Part shown: in pieces, positions 1-12,372 of the stretch
How the letters are laid out: the number at the start of each line of letters is the position of its first letter
Numbering within the stretch: the stretch's first letter is position 1
Source: Herpomyces periplanetae
Taxonomy: Eukaryota; Ascomycota; Laboulbeniomycetes; Herpomycetales; Herpomycetaceae
Length of the DNA: 64,000 bases
Direction: 5' to 3'
Assembly: GCA_009733715.1 (NCBI GenBank)
Contig: WMKJ01000048.1
Coordinates: 33,224-97,223, forward strand
The notes under the pieces: generated by a model
The model's input: the letters and a program-made list of their open reading frames with translations, nothing else
The model's database searches: none
What the model was told of the DNA's origin: nothing
Position numbers and translations under genes: made by a program

Positions 1-2
1 CA

Positions 3-641
3 CCCAATACTCCACTCTCACTTCAATTACAATCTCAGCCTCTTTCCATTACGTGCCACCTTGCATACCTATACAGAGATCAAGGCACAAGTCGGTCAAT
101 TGATGCTAAAAAAGCATTTTTTTTGGCCGCTCACGTCGATCGGGATCCTGACGCAGCATACATATGTTCGGTATATCTAGCCGATTTTGAATCTTATCCG
201 ACTCGATTACCGAGTGCTACTCAATGCACACCGGCATGGCTTGAATATTGTTTATCAGCGGCTACTGCAGGTCACCCTAAAGCTGCCTTTGCGTTGGGCA
301 TCTTTTTAGTTCATTACCTGACCAAGAACTCCCGTACCCGCAAATATATGGAAACACCATTCACATCTTTACCTGTTTGGAAGCGAATACTGCTTCTACT
401 AAAGTTCGGTACCCGTTCGGCTGCACTCAGAGCTGTCAATCGTGATATCGGCATACGATGGCTATATGAATCCGCTCGTATATATCCTCCTGCACTTACG
501 GCTTTAATACATATTTCTAAATGCATCGTTAAAAGTGGATCTTCCATTGCACCCGATAAAATAAACAATTTGCGCGATCAATTATCCCAATCTTTAACAC
601 CTGAACAGCGCAACCGTTACACTTCACATGTTAGCGGTTAG
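3..641 (+). CDS. Sel1/TPR-like helical repeat protein, 3' part only
   Basis: The frame ending at the TAG at 639-641 is open all the way back to base 3, so this is the C-terminal part (about 212 residues) of a gene that starts left of the window. The segments SIDAKKAFFLAAHVDRDPDA and LSAATAGHPKAAFALGIFL have the spacing of small and aromatic residues seen in Sel1-like or TPR helical repeats (A-x-x-x-[FY]..AA..GxxxA). That is a pattern judgement, not a firm family assignment. The C-terminus (NNLRDQLSQSLTPEQRNRYTS) is hydrophilic and resembles the tail after the last repeat. The product and location are unknown; an intron upstream of base 3 is possible. Confidence 0.5.
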   Translation, partial: PNTPLSLQLQSQPLSITCHLAYLYRDQGTSRSIDAKKAFFLAAHVDRDPDAAYICSVYLADFESYPTRLPSATQCTPAWLEYCLSAATAGHPKAAFALGIFLVHYLTKNSRTRKYMETPFTSLPVWKRILLLLKFGTRSAALRAVNRDIGIRWLYESARIYPPALTALIHISKCIVKSGSSIAPDKINNLRDQLSQSLTPEQRNRYTSHVSG

Positions 642-755
642 TTAGGTTAACTATACCTCTCCAAGTTTCACTTACCATTTCATATTAGATTCAATGTTTA
701 GTGTGATAACCTCTTTCACACTACACTGTCCTTGGTGCAAGGAGCTAATAAACCG

Positions 756-2217
756 CTAAACTTCTTTTGTAAAAGAATGCTGGGGACTGGATGATTCAAT
801 CTCGGTGTTTCGAGCTGTCCCACTTATCAACGTGTTTCGTCTTGCGGCTGCAATACTCTGCCTATAGCTAACATCTTTCTTACGATGTCGAACACCGAAA
901 AATATCCACCGGAAACCACGAGCTGCTGCTTTTATCATATCCCAAATGTTAAATGCATCAATAATAGCCTTAACGCCCAAACATCCACCTAAATAGTGAG
1001 CAGGTGAATTAACTTTATCTGAGTCCCCTTGAGCTATTTCATCATTTGATGGCTTTTTTGATGCAGGGATACGGTATGGCTGATATGGGAAAGCCCAAAT
1101 GTGAAGGAACGCAAAAATTGCCATCTCAATTGCCAGCATCATGGAAGGAATTCCAATTTTAATATCTGGATACGCAATCCACTTTGATGGTTTCAAAGGG
1201 CCACGTTCTGATGAAAGGAGTGATATAAGTAACTATAGTTCAAGTATAGTGAATCTGTAAGTTAGCAAATTATTTTGTCAAATGGTTTGCTATTAGTAAA
1301 GGTAATCTTACGTTTTGCCAAAAGGAAAAAAAAATGACTAGTTTGATACATAAAACTTTCAAAAATGGTTTATGTTGCGCTAAAACATCCTTCAACTGTA
1401 TGTAGAATTGGATTAAGCAGTACATGGCAGCAGTTACCGATGTGCACTGAAAAACTACGACCCAGATGTGAGCGAATTCAGGGCGAAGGGATGATTCACA
1501 ATATCGTCCGTAAAACTGGGATATCATTGCGATAAATGTGCACAAAACACGAATGCAGCAGTATTGAAATATGCAAAACCATATGATCTTCGTAGGGTCA
1601 GTAAGAAACTTGCGCTATATAGGAGGAGCAGCACTTACGTTAAACCAAGTTAATCCACTACGTGGAATGCGGAAAAGCCCACGCTCAGTTCCCCCAGTGC
1701 ACTTCTGATACCAAGTAATAGGCCATGCCCAATTCTTTGGTTTGACTCGTCGAAAAAACTCTTTTTGATCATGTAAGGTTGGTTCTAGATAGTTGCATAG
1801 TAGAGTAAAGAAGCTTGCAATAGCAAAGGCCTCGTAGCAATCCCGTAGTACTTCCCAATAAATTGAATGGTAGAACTTCCAGTATGATAAAAAGGATACA
1901 ATGGCGTAAATGGGGATCATAAACAATATACGAATGATACTAGAAAAAACGAGATAAAGATACTGAATAAGTCTGAGAAGAAATAGGAAAGTGGTTAAGT
2001 GCATGTAAGATAAAACGTACTGTTTTTGCTCCCAGGGCCGAGAGTAGTGTAAGGAGTGCTGTATAATTAGATATGCTGTTACAAGAACGGCTAAGAGACC
2101 GAAAGCAGCGGTGACGAGGAGTCCAAAGTGATGAAAGGTGAAGCCTTTCCACAGAGTTTCCTCAAGTGCAACAGCTTCATCGCCGTTATGGGCAAGGGTT
2201 AAGTTACATTGAACCAT
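756..2217 (-). CDS. TMEM184/DUF300 (Ostalpha-like) multi-pass membrane protein
   Basis: Four exons, complement(756..1232, 1312..1587, 1639..1939, 2021..2217), give 416 residues with consistent phases. Removing the first intron creates EQKHIIRILFMIPIYA, the hallmark of the TMEM184/DUF300 family, followed by RDCYEAFAIASFF and FRIPRSGLTWFN. Later exons continue with ISQFYGRYC, QFYIQLKDVL and PDIKIGIPSMMLAIEMAIFA, all in family order. About seven hydrophobic segments are visible. Animal relatives are organic solute transporter alpha-like; fungal members are uncharacterised membrane proteins, often placed in the endomembrane system or vacuole. The C-terminal tail (about the last 80 residues) is hydrophilic. 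The first intron (1940-2020, 81 nt) is a multiple of three and has no stop, so its retention would insert 27 residues. Confidence 0.88.
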
Positions 2218-4945
2218 GGATGCATGAAGATATATTTTTTGTTTAGTTCAAAGAATTAATGTATGATATAAAGTTTTTATAAAATAAGAATATATTAAAA
2301 GGCCGGGTAAATCTTTCACTGACAAGTATTCATAAAATCGACAACTCGTTACGAAGTTAATGAATCAACCCAGCTTTACAAGGTGCATGAGTGCAGAATA
2401 CAATGTAAGGAACGGATAAACGTATTAGCGATGATTTTTCCAGCTATATAGAGTTAGAACACTGTATATAGATGGGATAGTTAGTTGATGTAGTAGTAGA
2501 GTAGGAGTATTTTACGTATATAAGGTTATAAGTGTCGAGAAGTTGAGTTTAACGTACCAATAACTGAATTAGTGATTTTGCAAATTCGAAGAGCCATAAT
2601 AAAGACGTTTGACGGGTGTTTAAAATGGCGAGGAAGGTAAAATGAAAGAGAGAATAGAAATTTTAAGATTAACCCTTAACGTGAAAAAGCACGACGAAAA
2701 AAAGATAATATAAAAAGAGAGGAGGAAGAGTAAAAACAAAAAAAGAGTAAAGTTTAAGGGAACAAAATTTCGATTATATAGCTCAGAATACAGAAAGTTT
2801 TTTCTTCTAAGCCACCACCTCTACCGCTACCACCATCATCTTACAATTTAACCATATGCAGAGTGGCTAAGTGGAATACAGGTGATCAAATAGATTTTGG
2901 TGAAGGTAGGGAGGACTTTCCAAGCATAGAAGATGTAGTAAAGATCGATAACAAGAAGGTTAATTTGAGTATTGACAAAACGACACTTTCGACGCGCCAA
3001 CTTGAACGGGCTTCAAACTCGAAGGGGTTTTCACCTCCTTAACTAGCTGGAACAATGGAGATTCACGTGATAAATCTGCTGGTATTTTGGTTGGGGGCGG
3101 TGAGGTGTCGGTGTGAGTGTATAGGTATGGCGGCGACGGCTACGATCATGGCTTCTAGTTCGCATATTTTGGAACACTTTTACTTCAACGTCAAACACTC
3201 TTCGTCTCTGGTGTTTCTCCCAATTTGTGGGGGTATTTTGCTCGTCACTTTTCACTAGTTACACGTTTCTTTTGCAGCATTAGGGTTATACATACACCAA
3301 GAATTTTACTCTTGTTGTCATATTCACCACCACCACTATTACCGCCACCATCATCATTGTCACTACTATTTCATGATAACACGGATTAAAATTCCCCTGT
3401 CGATTATGGAGTTAAACATGATCACTCCATTATTTTGATTACTTTGCCGATTTATCAGAATCAGGTGTACTGGATTTCAATACACCTTGCTGCAGATAGT
3501 TACTCTGATCCTTAATCCTAATATTCATCTTAACAAATAGCGCCAACTATGACTGATTAATACAAACACGTTATAAACTTACAATGTATCATGAACGTGT
3601 GAGGTGCCAGCTATGGGTTCTTGAAACGTATAAATTCCTAGTTAAAATTCCAAATCCTCATTCTATCGTCAGACAAATCCCATTTGGTCATCCATTATTA
3701 TTCAATCTCTCACCGATAAATATTCCTGCTACCGTCGCAATACTTAAAGGTACCACCCGATTAAACATCTTGATTTCAATAACTTGAAAAATTTCCTCTT
3801 CACCCTATACAACTTTTCCAACTTTACTCTCCATTCCCCTCCTCCCCCTTCTTCCATCACGTGCCTTGCTAAATAGTCAATGATGTCATAGGTTCTGTGT
3901 ATGTCGAAATGGACTGGCTCGTTGAACCATTTTGGCATTTACTTGTCATGGGAGATGATTTGCTTTGGGGAAATTTTCTTTTATTTTGACATTTCTTGGA
4001 ACCTACACTACCCACAAGTTCTACTATGTTACCTTTTATTCAATTTTATCTTTTGTAGCTTATCCAACATTTTTGCGCCGTAACTTGATTGATTTCTCCC
4101 GTTAAATCATTTCTTTTCATTGAGTATAATTCACTGAAATTTTATTCTACCCAACTGTTACACTAACCCACACAGTTATTTAAGTGTAATCTTACTTTTC
4201 AAGCATAAAACACATATGCTTATCATATTATGTCTAAATTCATGTTAGTGGTTGTATGTCTTGTTCATAGATTCTTACTAGTGATCTTCCCTCTATTCAA
4301 CTTCTACTATACTTTGCTATTATCGTATAATCATGTACCCAAATTAAGCGCTTTTCAAACCTCGGATTCTTCATATCAATGTTTTTTATGCAAATTCATT
4401 CCAATTAATAATATATTTCAACCTTTTCAAGTGCCATTTCTGTGTATTGTAAAACAGTTTCATATTTAACCCTTTCTACACAATCGTCATTTTTCCACTT
4501 TCACTTCAATACTCTCAAGCATACCATTATTCATGTTCAACTCTCTTCCCACCCATAACATTCGTTTTCGCAATATACTCATCGCATAAAATACCCTTGG
4601 TGAAACTGCCCTAAATAAATTTCTTTTTCGACTCATCTCCACCGCCATTCCAAAATGCTACTTTACCCACCAAAAAAATCTCTTTTCCCCTACGTATTTT
4701 TACCACTTAAATTCATGTTTTATCAAGATCAATCTTATTGGGCCCTGCAAAAGATTTTCTCCCTCACCCCACTTCTCACTAGCCACCTCTACTTGTGGCG
4801 CAACGAGAAGATGCCAAGCTTGAGGAGTTTTTGTGGAATTATCTTGAAAAATGAAAATAACTAGCGTTTATTCTCACTTGTCTACCGTTTGCCAGAGTTT
4901 TATATTATCGGCATCTAATTTGTTGAATAACTTTTTGCTTTCTCG
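2218..4945. other. Divergent intergenic region between the TMEM184-like gene and mus7
   Basis: No gene seen. The sequence is AT-rich, with purine-rich plus strand around 2630-2780 and pyrimidine-rich plus strand from about 3600 to 4930. Degenerate CCA/CCG/CAT triplet tracts lie near 2812-2842 and 3325-3373. CACGTG hexamers occur at 3064-3069 (inside TCACGTGA) and 3858-3863. Short ORFs on both strands near 3050-3260 overlap each other and show no family motif. Confidence 0.5.
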
Positions 4946-7900
4946 ATGCAATCATGTAAAACTGTAAACTATGTAAAGGATTCAGAAGATGATGATGATG
5001 ATGTTGATTCTCCGGACAGTTTAACAAACTGCTCCGCTTTAGCATGTTCAAACATCAGGTTGGAATCTTATGATGTTAAACGCGCTAACAATATTAATTC
5101 TCCCATTAACTTTTACACTATACCAAGTGAAAACCCAAATAAATCGGCAAGCACTTCCGAATAATTGAAAATCTCCAAAAGTTTTTTTCTACGTATGCTA
5201 ACAATTTAATAAATATTTATTTGTATTTGGATTAATAGGTTAACTTAAACAAACCTAAGAGAATTTCTCTTAACAGTGGGAATGAATTATCTAGCAGCCA
5301 GTCAAATCTTTCATCACCACCGAGTAACGTTTCCGATGTGGAATTGGACTTGAATATTTTAACCGAATGCTTAAATCGTTTGAAAAATCGTAGGAAAAGT
5401 TTACCCATACTTGATAACAAGAATAACTCTGTTACTACTACTTCTGCATCAAGCTCGCCATGTAACACCTCTAAAAAATGGCATCTTCGTCCCCGCAGCG
5501 CAATTCAAATCTGCCCCTTCAAACTGGAAAAGCATACCTTCAAACACACCCTAAAAAGCCGAGGCATAGTACTACCCAGTACTTGTTCATCTAACGATTA
5601 TACCCTCATAGATAAACCTAGCCAGGACTATAATACCATCAAGCCCGCCCTGATTAACCCAATAGAGCATTCAGTCCCCAACTCTCCTGACCCTTCTGCT
5701 CCACCCACTTCGTTTGCTATTACTGAACTTCCAATCCATTTTCCTTGCTCCCAAAATAGTGAACAAGAATCCTTACCCGATTTGGACATTATTCTCAAGC
5801 CAAATGTGGCTGAATCCTTCTTAAGGCTGCATCCCCGGTCCAACGATCTTCCACCCGACAATCCTCCTACTACACACAATAACTGTGCAGCAATAATTCC
5901 AGGATTAAATAACCCTCGCACGTTTAATCCTTCCAACAGTGTATCATCACCAAGCTCTAAACAACCTGACCAAGTTAAATGGAAATCAATTGATCCATCA
6001 ATTTTATTGTCATCACCTATACAAGCAGATGTTAACACTAATCAATCTGATTTACTCTCTCCATCCCTTGATTCCCCCCAGGTTATCACTTTACTACATG
6101 ATGATAGTGATGGTGCCGATAATGGTTCTAATTCCCCTCATCGTGAGACCAGCTCTGGTATATCCAAGCGAAAATATACCAGCGGAAAATCTGGAAGTTC
6201 TTCGGATGTTTCAACGTTAAGGCGAAGATATCGAAGAAAGATTCGTGGTGTGCTTCCTGCTTCTTGGCTCACCCTTGATCAAGCCAATCAATGCTCGAAA
6301 CCTCATAGAGTACGGAAACGACTTTCAAATCGTTCCAGTATTTGTGAACATGTCAAAGGAGTTGCTAAATCCACTAATCGAAGCCCCGCTAGCACCTCTC
6401 ACAATGTCTCCTTGTCGGATTTATTTTCTCAATTGTCTACCGATTCATCTACTGACGATTGTGATCTGACAGTAAGTGGTACTTCCATACCTTATAGTTC
6501 AACACACGATGAATATTCCACCGCAATTGCTCGCAGTAAGGATGACATCGAGTTAAATCAAGACCATGATACCTTACTTGGCAGTTCCCCTACCAAAAAT
6601 CAAAGTATACTCTCTCGAAATTCACTATCAAGCCTTAAAGACCCCAATCGTTCTAATAGCGGGCCGAGAAGACATAAATTGAGAAAGAAACGAGTCACGC
6701 ATCCTCGCCTTAATTTATCCAATACCAAGGGCAAAATTGATCAGTACGTCCATAATATTGAGATTGTTGACAAAATAGGTAAAGACAGCAAAATTCCAAA
6801 AAGTTGTGTTTCTGGTTTCCAAAAAATAAAGGAACTTTTTCAGGACAACCCAATTGATCCAACACAGTGTTTTCTACCTTGTTATCAGGAACTGGACGCT
6901 GAAACTTTGCCTATTGTGCCACTAAAACGGGAAATATACTTTCATGAATCAAGTCTAATCGGTAAAGGTATCCTTTATGATGTTCAATTTGCTAAAAGCC
7001 ATATGTTCGGTGAGACTAAGGCAAGTCAACCCTTTGTCTTGGTTGAATGTGACGATAATAAAAAAGTGAAATTGGGTACTTGGGACGACGAAACTCGGGA
7101 AAGCTTTGGTGATATCTGGACCAGAGTATCCTTTTGCTTAATTCAAGATGACAATTCCTTGGGAAAATACTTCATTAGTGCCAATTCAATGTTGTCCAAA
7201 TTGTTGCTTTTTACTCTCAAATCTCTAAGATTTTCAGACTCACTCGATTGCCTAGAATTCGGCCGAACACTTTGTCTTCACGTTGAGCCAATTCTCCAAA
7301 ATCTGAAATGCTTGACCAAAAAATTCACACATCCCAATTGCCTTATGCTTCTTGATACTCTTACGTTCATCTTATTGATCCTTTTACCTATTCATTCAAC
7401 TCTTCATTCTCTTTTTTCAAACGAACCGCTAACTAAATGTCTCCACAATCTTATTTTATTAACCTGTGATCTTTGCTTCACAATTCTCTTTCACCATCGT
7501 GGCTTGCAAGAGATTCTGAAATTCTTGCGCCAATCTCTCTCTAGTGAAGCCAGTGAAATTGGCATAAAAGACTCCAATTCCACAGTTTCGTGTGTTGTTA
7601 TTCTTCATAACTCTCTCATCATTTTTCAGGATACTATATCATTAACCTTCTGGGATATGTTCAATCGAACCTTTCCAGGACTTGATAATGTCTCTCACCT
7701 TAGCGATATAGAAAAAATGTGGTCGGCTACTCTATTATTTTTACCTTTACTAGATTTCGATACTTCTGGATTCTTAATACGCCATAACTCCCTTCCCGTA
7801 AGTCATTGCGACAACTGGAAATTGGCTTCTTGTTTCTTGAACCGTATCTTCTCCATTGATCACGAAGACACCGAAATCACTTCTGACAGCTTGATTAAGT

Positions 7901-9651
7901 ATCTCAAATGTGCCATTTCTAAATGCTTTTATCTTCTTCAAATATGGAACTGGGATAAATGCGAAAATATCCTTACAATTATCTTTGACTATTTTGCTCA
8001 AAGAAAGTTTCAAAATTTACGCAATGAAATACCTCTTAGCTCTCAATCCAATTTCTTCATTAACCATGCTAATCCAAACTCCGTTGAGTTAAGCTCATCA
8101 GATACGGCATTTAATCAGTTTCTCAAGTTACTCACGCTTGCCTTTCATCGCTTTACATCTATATATCCACGTAAAAAGGTCCAGAGTCTAATTTACCGTT
8201 TCATCCCTCTTCACTCTCGCCTCTATCCCAAGGAAAATGCTATTCTTCAGCGTGATATTGACGCCCTTCAGAATCACCACAATTTAATATCTACCCTTTA
8301 CTTCATCAGCCCCGCTGGATGTCGCCCCAAGCTATCCGTACTACAAAATTTGGTGGACTTTTCTTTATCTCACTTTCAAGCATGCCGAATCAATATCCGG
8401 TCTTGGGCACTTTTACTTAGAATTCAGCTGTCGTTTCATGAATCCCCCGATTCTATTTACCCTTTTATTCAATACTTTAATCATATCGTTGAACAAACAT
8501 TTTCCCTCTATAAATTGGCTCGTCATGAAGCTGAGCGCCAATTTAAAAAGGCCCTTGATGTGTCTAATTCTAATCGCTTGACCATCAGTCAAAATTCACT
8601 TGAATCTCTAATTCAAAGTAACCAATCACATATACTATCGTCAATGCTTGATGCTCTGATTGGAATAAGTCAGGCTGTTCAATCAACCAATATACGCATG
8701 TCGAGTTTATTGGTTAATGCGCTACCCTTGGAACGAATATTTTCCATGTTTCAACCAACTAACGTACGCATTGAAAATTTAATTGCCGAAACGTTGAATG
8801 TCATCTCCAAGTATCTTCAAGATTTTCGAAGTGCTTATGGGAGTGGTCAGGTTAAACCTTTTGATAATGATCTCTCTGTTCTATCTACCGTTGATCAATC
8901 CATTTCCTACCTCATCTCCAACGTTTTTGGTTCCGATATCTCTTGTTCACATACCTTAGCATTACAAATTGTGGAAACATGGACATGTCTTGTTTTTACT
9001 TCCACAAGCGTTAACTTGCACGATTGGCATTGGTTTATCGATTCATATAATCCTTCCTCCTTGAGCAGTTTGCGTGATACAGAACTTAAGAGGAAATATG
9101 GTTGTAAATTTATTTCCGATATTCTTACCATTCATCCCAACGTTTATCATAACCATGCTTCATTTATCTTTGGATTCTGGTTTGAATCATTAGCTGAAAG
9201 AGACTCTCTCCTCAAATTTCAGCATTTACTTACTACTCATTTGCTTAATGCTTCACCTCAACATACTTTATTAAATGATTCTCCATTTACTAGAAGTTCG
9301 CTTGATGGTATTTATTGCATTAGTCTTGATGAATTCCGGGATCACCGTCTTGACTTAATTCTAACGATTCTCCGCAACATGAAATCCTCCTTCCAGGATC
9401 TTTCAAATTTCGGACATCGTAATATTCTATCATGTCGATCTGAGTACATTAGGTTGTTGAATTGTTTTCTGTGTCGTATCAAGTTAAACTTTTCTGCTAC
9501 CCATTTACTACTAAATGCTCCCATTCCCAACGTTCCGGGAAAATATTCTCTTTTCGTTAGCGAAATTGTCAACTTCATTCATCAGAACCTCCCCGATTTT
9601 GTATCTCTTGACTACTTTTCTCCCTTCATTAATCCATCTTCCCCGTATTAA
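4946..9651 (+). CDS. mus7: Mus7/Mms22 family replication-repair protein
   Basis: A short first exon (ATG 4946, acidic run DSEDDDDDVDSPDS) joins a 4.4-kb exon that opens at 5239. The best join I can see is a GC-AG intron at 5147-5238, giving about 1537 residues. The first third is Ser/Pro/Asn-rich and disordered. The rest is all-helical and resembles Mus7/Mms22: a start-of-domain segment KREIYFHESSLIGKGILYD, the central HIVEQTFSLYKLARHEAERQ, and a tail YSLFVSEIVNFIHQNLPDF followed by an F..F..SSP stretch. In yeasts Mms22 is the substrate adaptor of the Rtt101-Mms1 cullin ligase acting after H3K56 acetylation at stalled forks. Further coding-like sequence continues out of frame after 9651, so the true C-terminus may be longer. 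Confidence 0.72.
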
Positions 9652-9887
9652 CTATTTCAATCATGGTTTTTTCCTTTACCCTCTACCCTGAAAACATTTT
9701 CTCCGGCAAGCCACACTCTATAAGTGGCTTGTATCTTTCAAATCTTCCTTTCCTGTCTTCCATGAGCTTTTTCGTCGGTTAGAACGTTTTCTGGATCATC
9801 TTACCAGTTCAGCGTCGATTTTAACTAAATTTTGACTCAAAAGTATATATACAAAATCTTAATCACTTTGCATATATTCCAAGGCAA
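9652..9887 (+). other. Possible extra 3' coding sequence of mus7 in shifted frames
   Basis: After the stop at 9651 there are protein-like stretches in other frames: FPLPSTLKTF near 9670 and LYKWLVSFKSSFPVFHELFR followed by RLERFLDHL, ending in a TGA near 9834. Mus7/Mms22 proteins usually continue for roughly 60-100 residues past the point where this frame stops. I could not find a GT...AG pair that joins the frames cleanly, so this is either a missed intron, an indel in the assembly, or a real truncation. Confidence 0.35.
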
Positions 9888-12223
9888 ATGAACCTTAATC
9901 CAACAACTAATCACAAACTTCCACAAGCCTCAATATTTTATGAATCGATTTTTCAGGTTAGTTGGGTTAACGTTTTCTTCAATGGAGGTTTCTTCAATGA
10001 ACTACTTGTAAAATACAATTCTTACCCTTTAATATAACAGAAAACAAGTCATGACGAACGGAAAAGTGATGAGTTCTGGCAAGAATTTTTTTCCTCGCCT
10101 CCAGATGTTTCCAGGTTACGCGGTATACTTGATAAATTATCGCCCTCTCAGCTTTTCTCCATGCAGGTATACCAAAATTTCTTACTAGTACCACCTTCGT
10201 TAATCATGTCCATACCACTGTCGTGACTAAATATACGTTATATCGTACAAGTGTATAGGTTCAATTACGAGAATTCTTCAGTAAATGTATCGAATTCATG
10301 TCCGAGCAACAGACTACCAGGCAGGAAACATCATTCGTCGTGAGTATTTGTGGTCCTTCAACGTTTATACCGATATTTAACCAAATTTTACAGACGTTAA
10401 CCGTGTTCTTTACTTCCATTCTCTCAAAATCCTTTGCTAATCCTAGCTCTGATATCATTGGTTTACTTGCCGATTTGAATAATGCCGATAAAACATTTTC
10501 AAAGTTTGTTTTTGCCCTTGATTCCATGATCCGGTGCAGTGAATATGAGAGTATGTGACTTCATACAAACCTCAACTCTTCGCCGTACTACTCTAACTGC
10601 TTTAACGTTTCAAAGTGAACTTGCGCGTGAAGGCTTTGCAGCTAGCATTGTGTATTACTTCCAGCTCTTATTATACTACCTTTACCACGTACTTTTTACA
10701 TCAGGACTTTTTTCCATCTCTAGTCAAGGTATACACTCTTAACTGTTTGGTTTATTGTTACATCACCTTATCATCTAACATATCAAAAGTTTATCCTTGA
10801 TACGGAAGACCTAACCTACGTAGATGATGCTTTATACCTTTTAGGACTACTTTTAAATTGCAACAAATTTGAACTTAGAAATCCGTATCAGCATCGCCTA
10901 GAGCATTTTAAGGATGGACCTCTTTTGGATAAATTGGTATCATGCATTGGCAAAGATTGTGCATATATGCGTGATGAGTATGTTAATACACAAGACGATA
11001 CTCCTCGATCTTGGTCGATAAGCGGAACCATATCAAATTTCACGGGCGCTTTACTTACGTCAAAGAGTACGGCCCGAAAAATTTTACACGACAGAGAAAC
11101 ATTTTTCCAAACATCGTGAGTTCTATACTTGTGTGTATGGATACTATTTCAGAAATGCGACTGAATTTACTTACCTGAAATTTGTCATAGACCGAGTATA
11201 CGTGCCATCACCTTAATGCCACTCTATGATTTTGTGAGAGCGAATCGTCATTTTTCGTGCGTTTTTATAGCACAACAAGCTAGAAATAATACTAGTCGTT
11301 GTTTTGCGGACTTTTTGTCCTTTTCATCTTACGTATTTCAACATGCCTATCGAAGTTCCCGAGCTACTCATTACGCATACGCCATTCTATTTATTTTACG
11401 ACTCTTGGTTGAGAATGAAACATCTATGCAACTGCTCTACAGTAATGAACTGAAATGTTTTGTGCGACTTTGTCGCCAACGTTTACCATATCTCCCTGTT
11501 CATTCTAGCGATCAAGTCTTCATTTCCTGGATTATGGACATCATCATTGACTTGATTAACCACAACATGCGACGAAAGCTTGATACTCAACTTTACACGT
11601 TGAGCTTGGGTATAGCTCTAAGAATTGTTGATTACTTGGGCAAAATGTCGTATCGTTTGACTTACCATTGGTCAGAATTATGGAGAAGCTTGTTCTCATT
11701 AACGAAATTCTTAACGCATTATTCGGTTAGCATTAGACAACGTGACAATTATCACGAAGTTCTCGATACAATGATAAGATTGTTAGGATTATCAGTTGCT
11801 ACTGGCGAATGTTTTTTACCCGATGCGGCTTCATACGATGACTTATTTTACAAAATAGTTCAAACAGGTGAAGTATTCAAACAATTTGGCGAAAATTATC
11901 ATGACGATTTCCAAGAAAGTGCAAATCATAACTCTAAAGAATCAGGGGAGAGAAGAAGACTGGTTTCAACACTGAAAATTCTAACGGGGATATCACAATA
12001 CTATGCGACACAACTGGAAGGGAATTCCTCCAAGGGAGCACACCTGAGCTCGAAGAAAGTGATTGCTGTTATCAAGCAGGGATATGATTCTCTTTCTCTG
12101 CAAAATATGCATAATTTGAATGAATGGAAGCGATTTCGCGAAACTGATCACCAAGTTTGCTTGAAAAAGCTTCGGAGATTTGTCGTAGAAGATTGCAAAA
12201 AGTATGTTCAAAAATACTCATGA
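9888..12223 (+). CDS. ARMH3-like (UPF0588/DUF1741) armadillo-type protein
   Basis: Exons readable from frame continuity: 9888..9956, 10041..10166, 10259..10339, 10394..about 10549, a segment ending at 10649, 10705..10728, 10790..11115 and 11191..12223. Early exons give FYESIFQ, then EFWQEFFSSPPDVSRLRGIL; later ones give NPSSDIIGLLADLNNADKTF, NCNKFELRNPYQHRLEHF and QDDTPRSWSISGT; the last exon holds the DUF1741 core with PLYDFVRANRHF, VRLCRQRLPYLP and SELWRSLFSLTKFLTHY. All match the human C10orf76/ARMH3 family, which in animals works with GBF1 and PI4KB at the Golgi. The S. pombe relative is UPF0588. An apparent frame change near 10540-10560 lacks an obvious splice acceptor. It ends 149 bp from the convergent nrk1 gene. 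Confidence 0.85.
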
Positions 12224-12372
12224 ATAAAAGAGAATAGGATGCGTTGTGAACGGTGAGCAACACATTAAGATTTAATGTGAGCACATGAATCGGTTGAGTA
12301 TGCTCGTAAGTTCCATCATGATTATTTGTTTATTCAGGCGCATGGTAAAGATTATTCTTGCAACTTTTGCCA

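Noticed and set aside
3043-3258. Antiparallel ORFs near 3.1 kb
   Set aside because: Overlap on opposite strands, about 68 codons each, no family motif.
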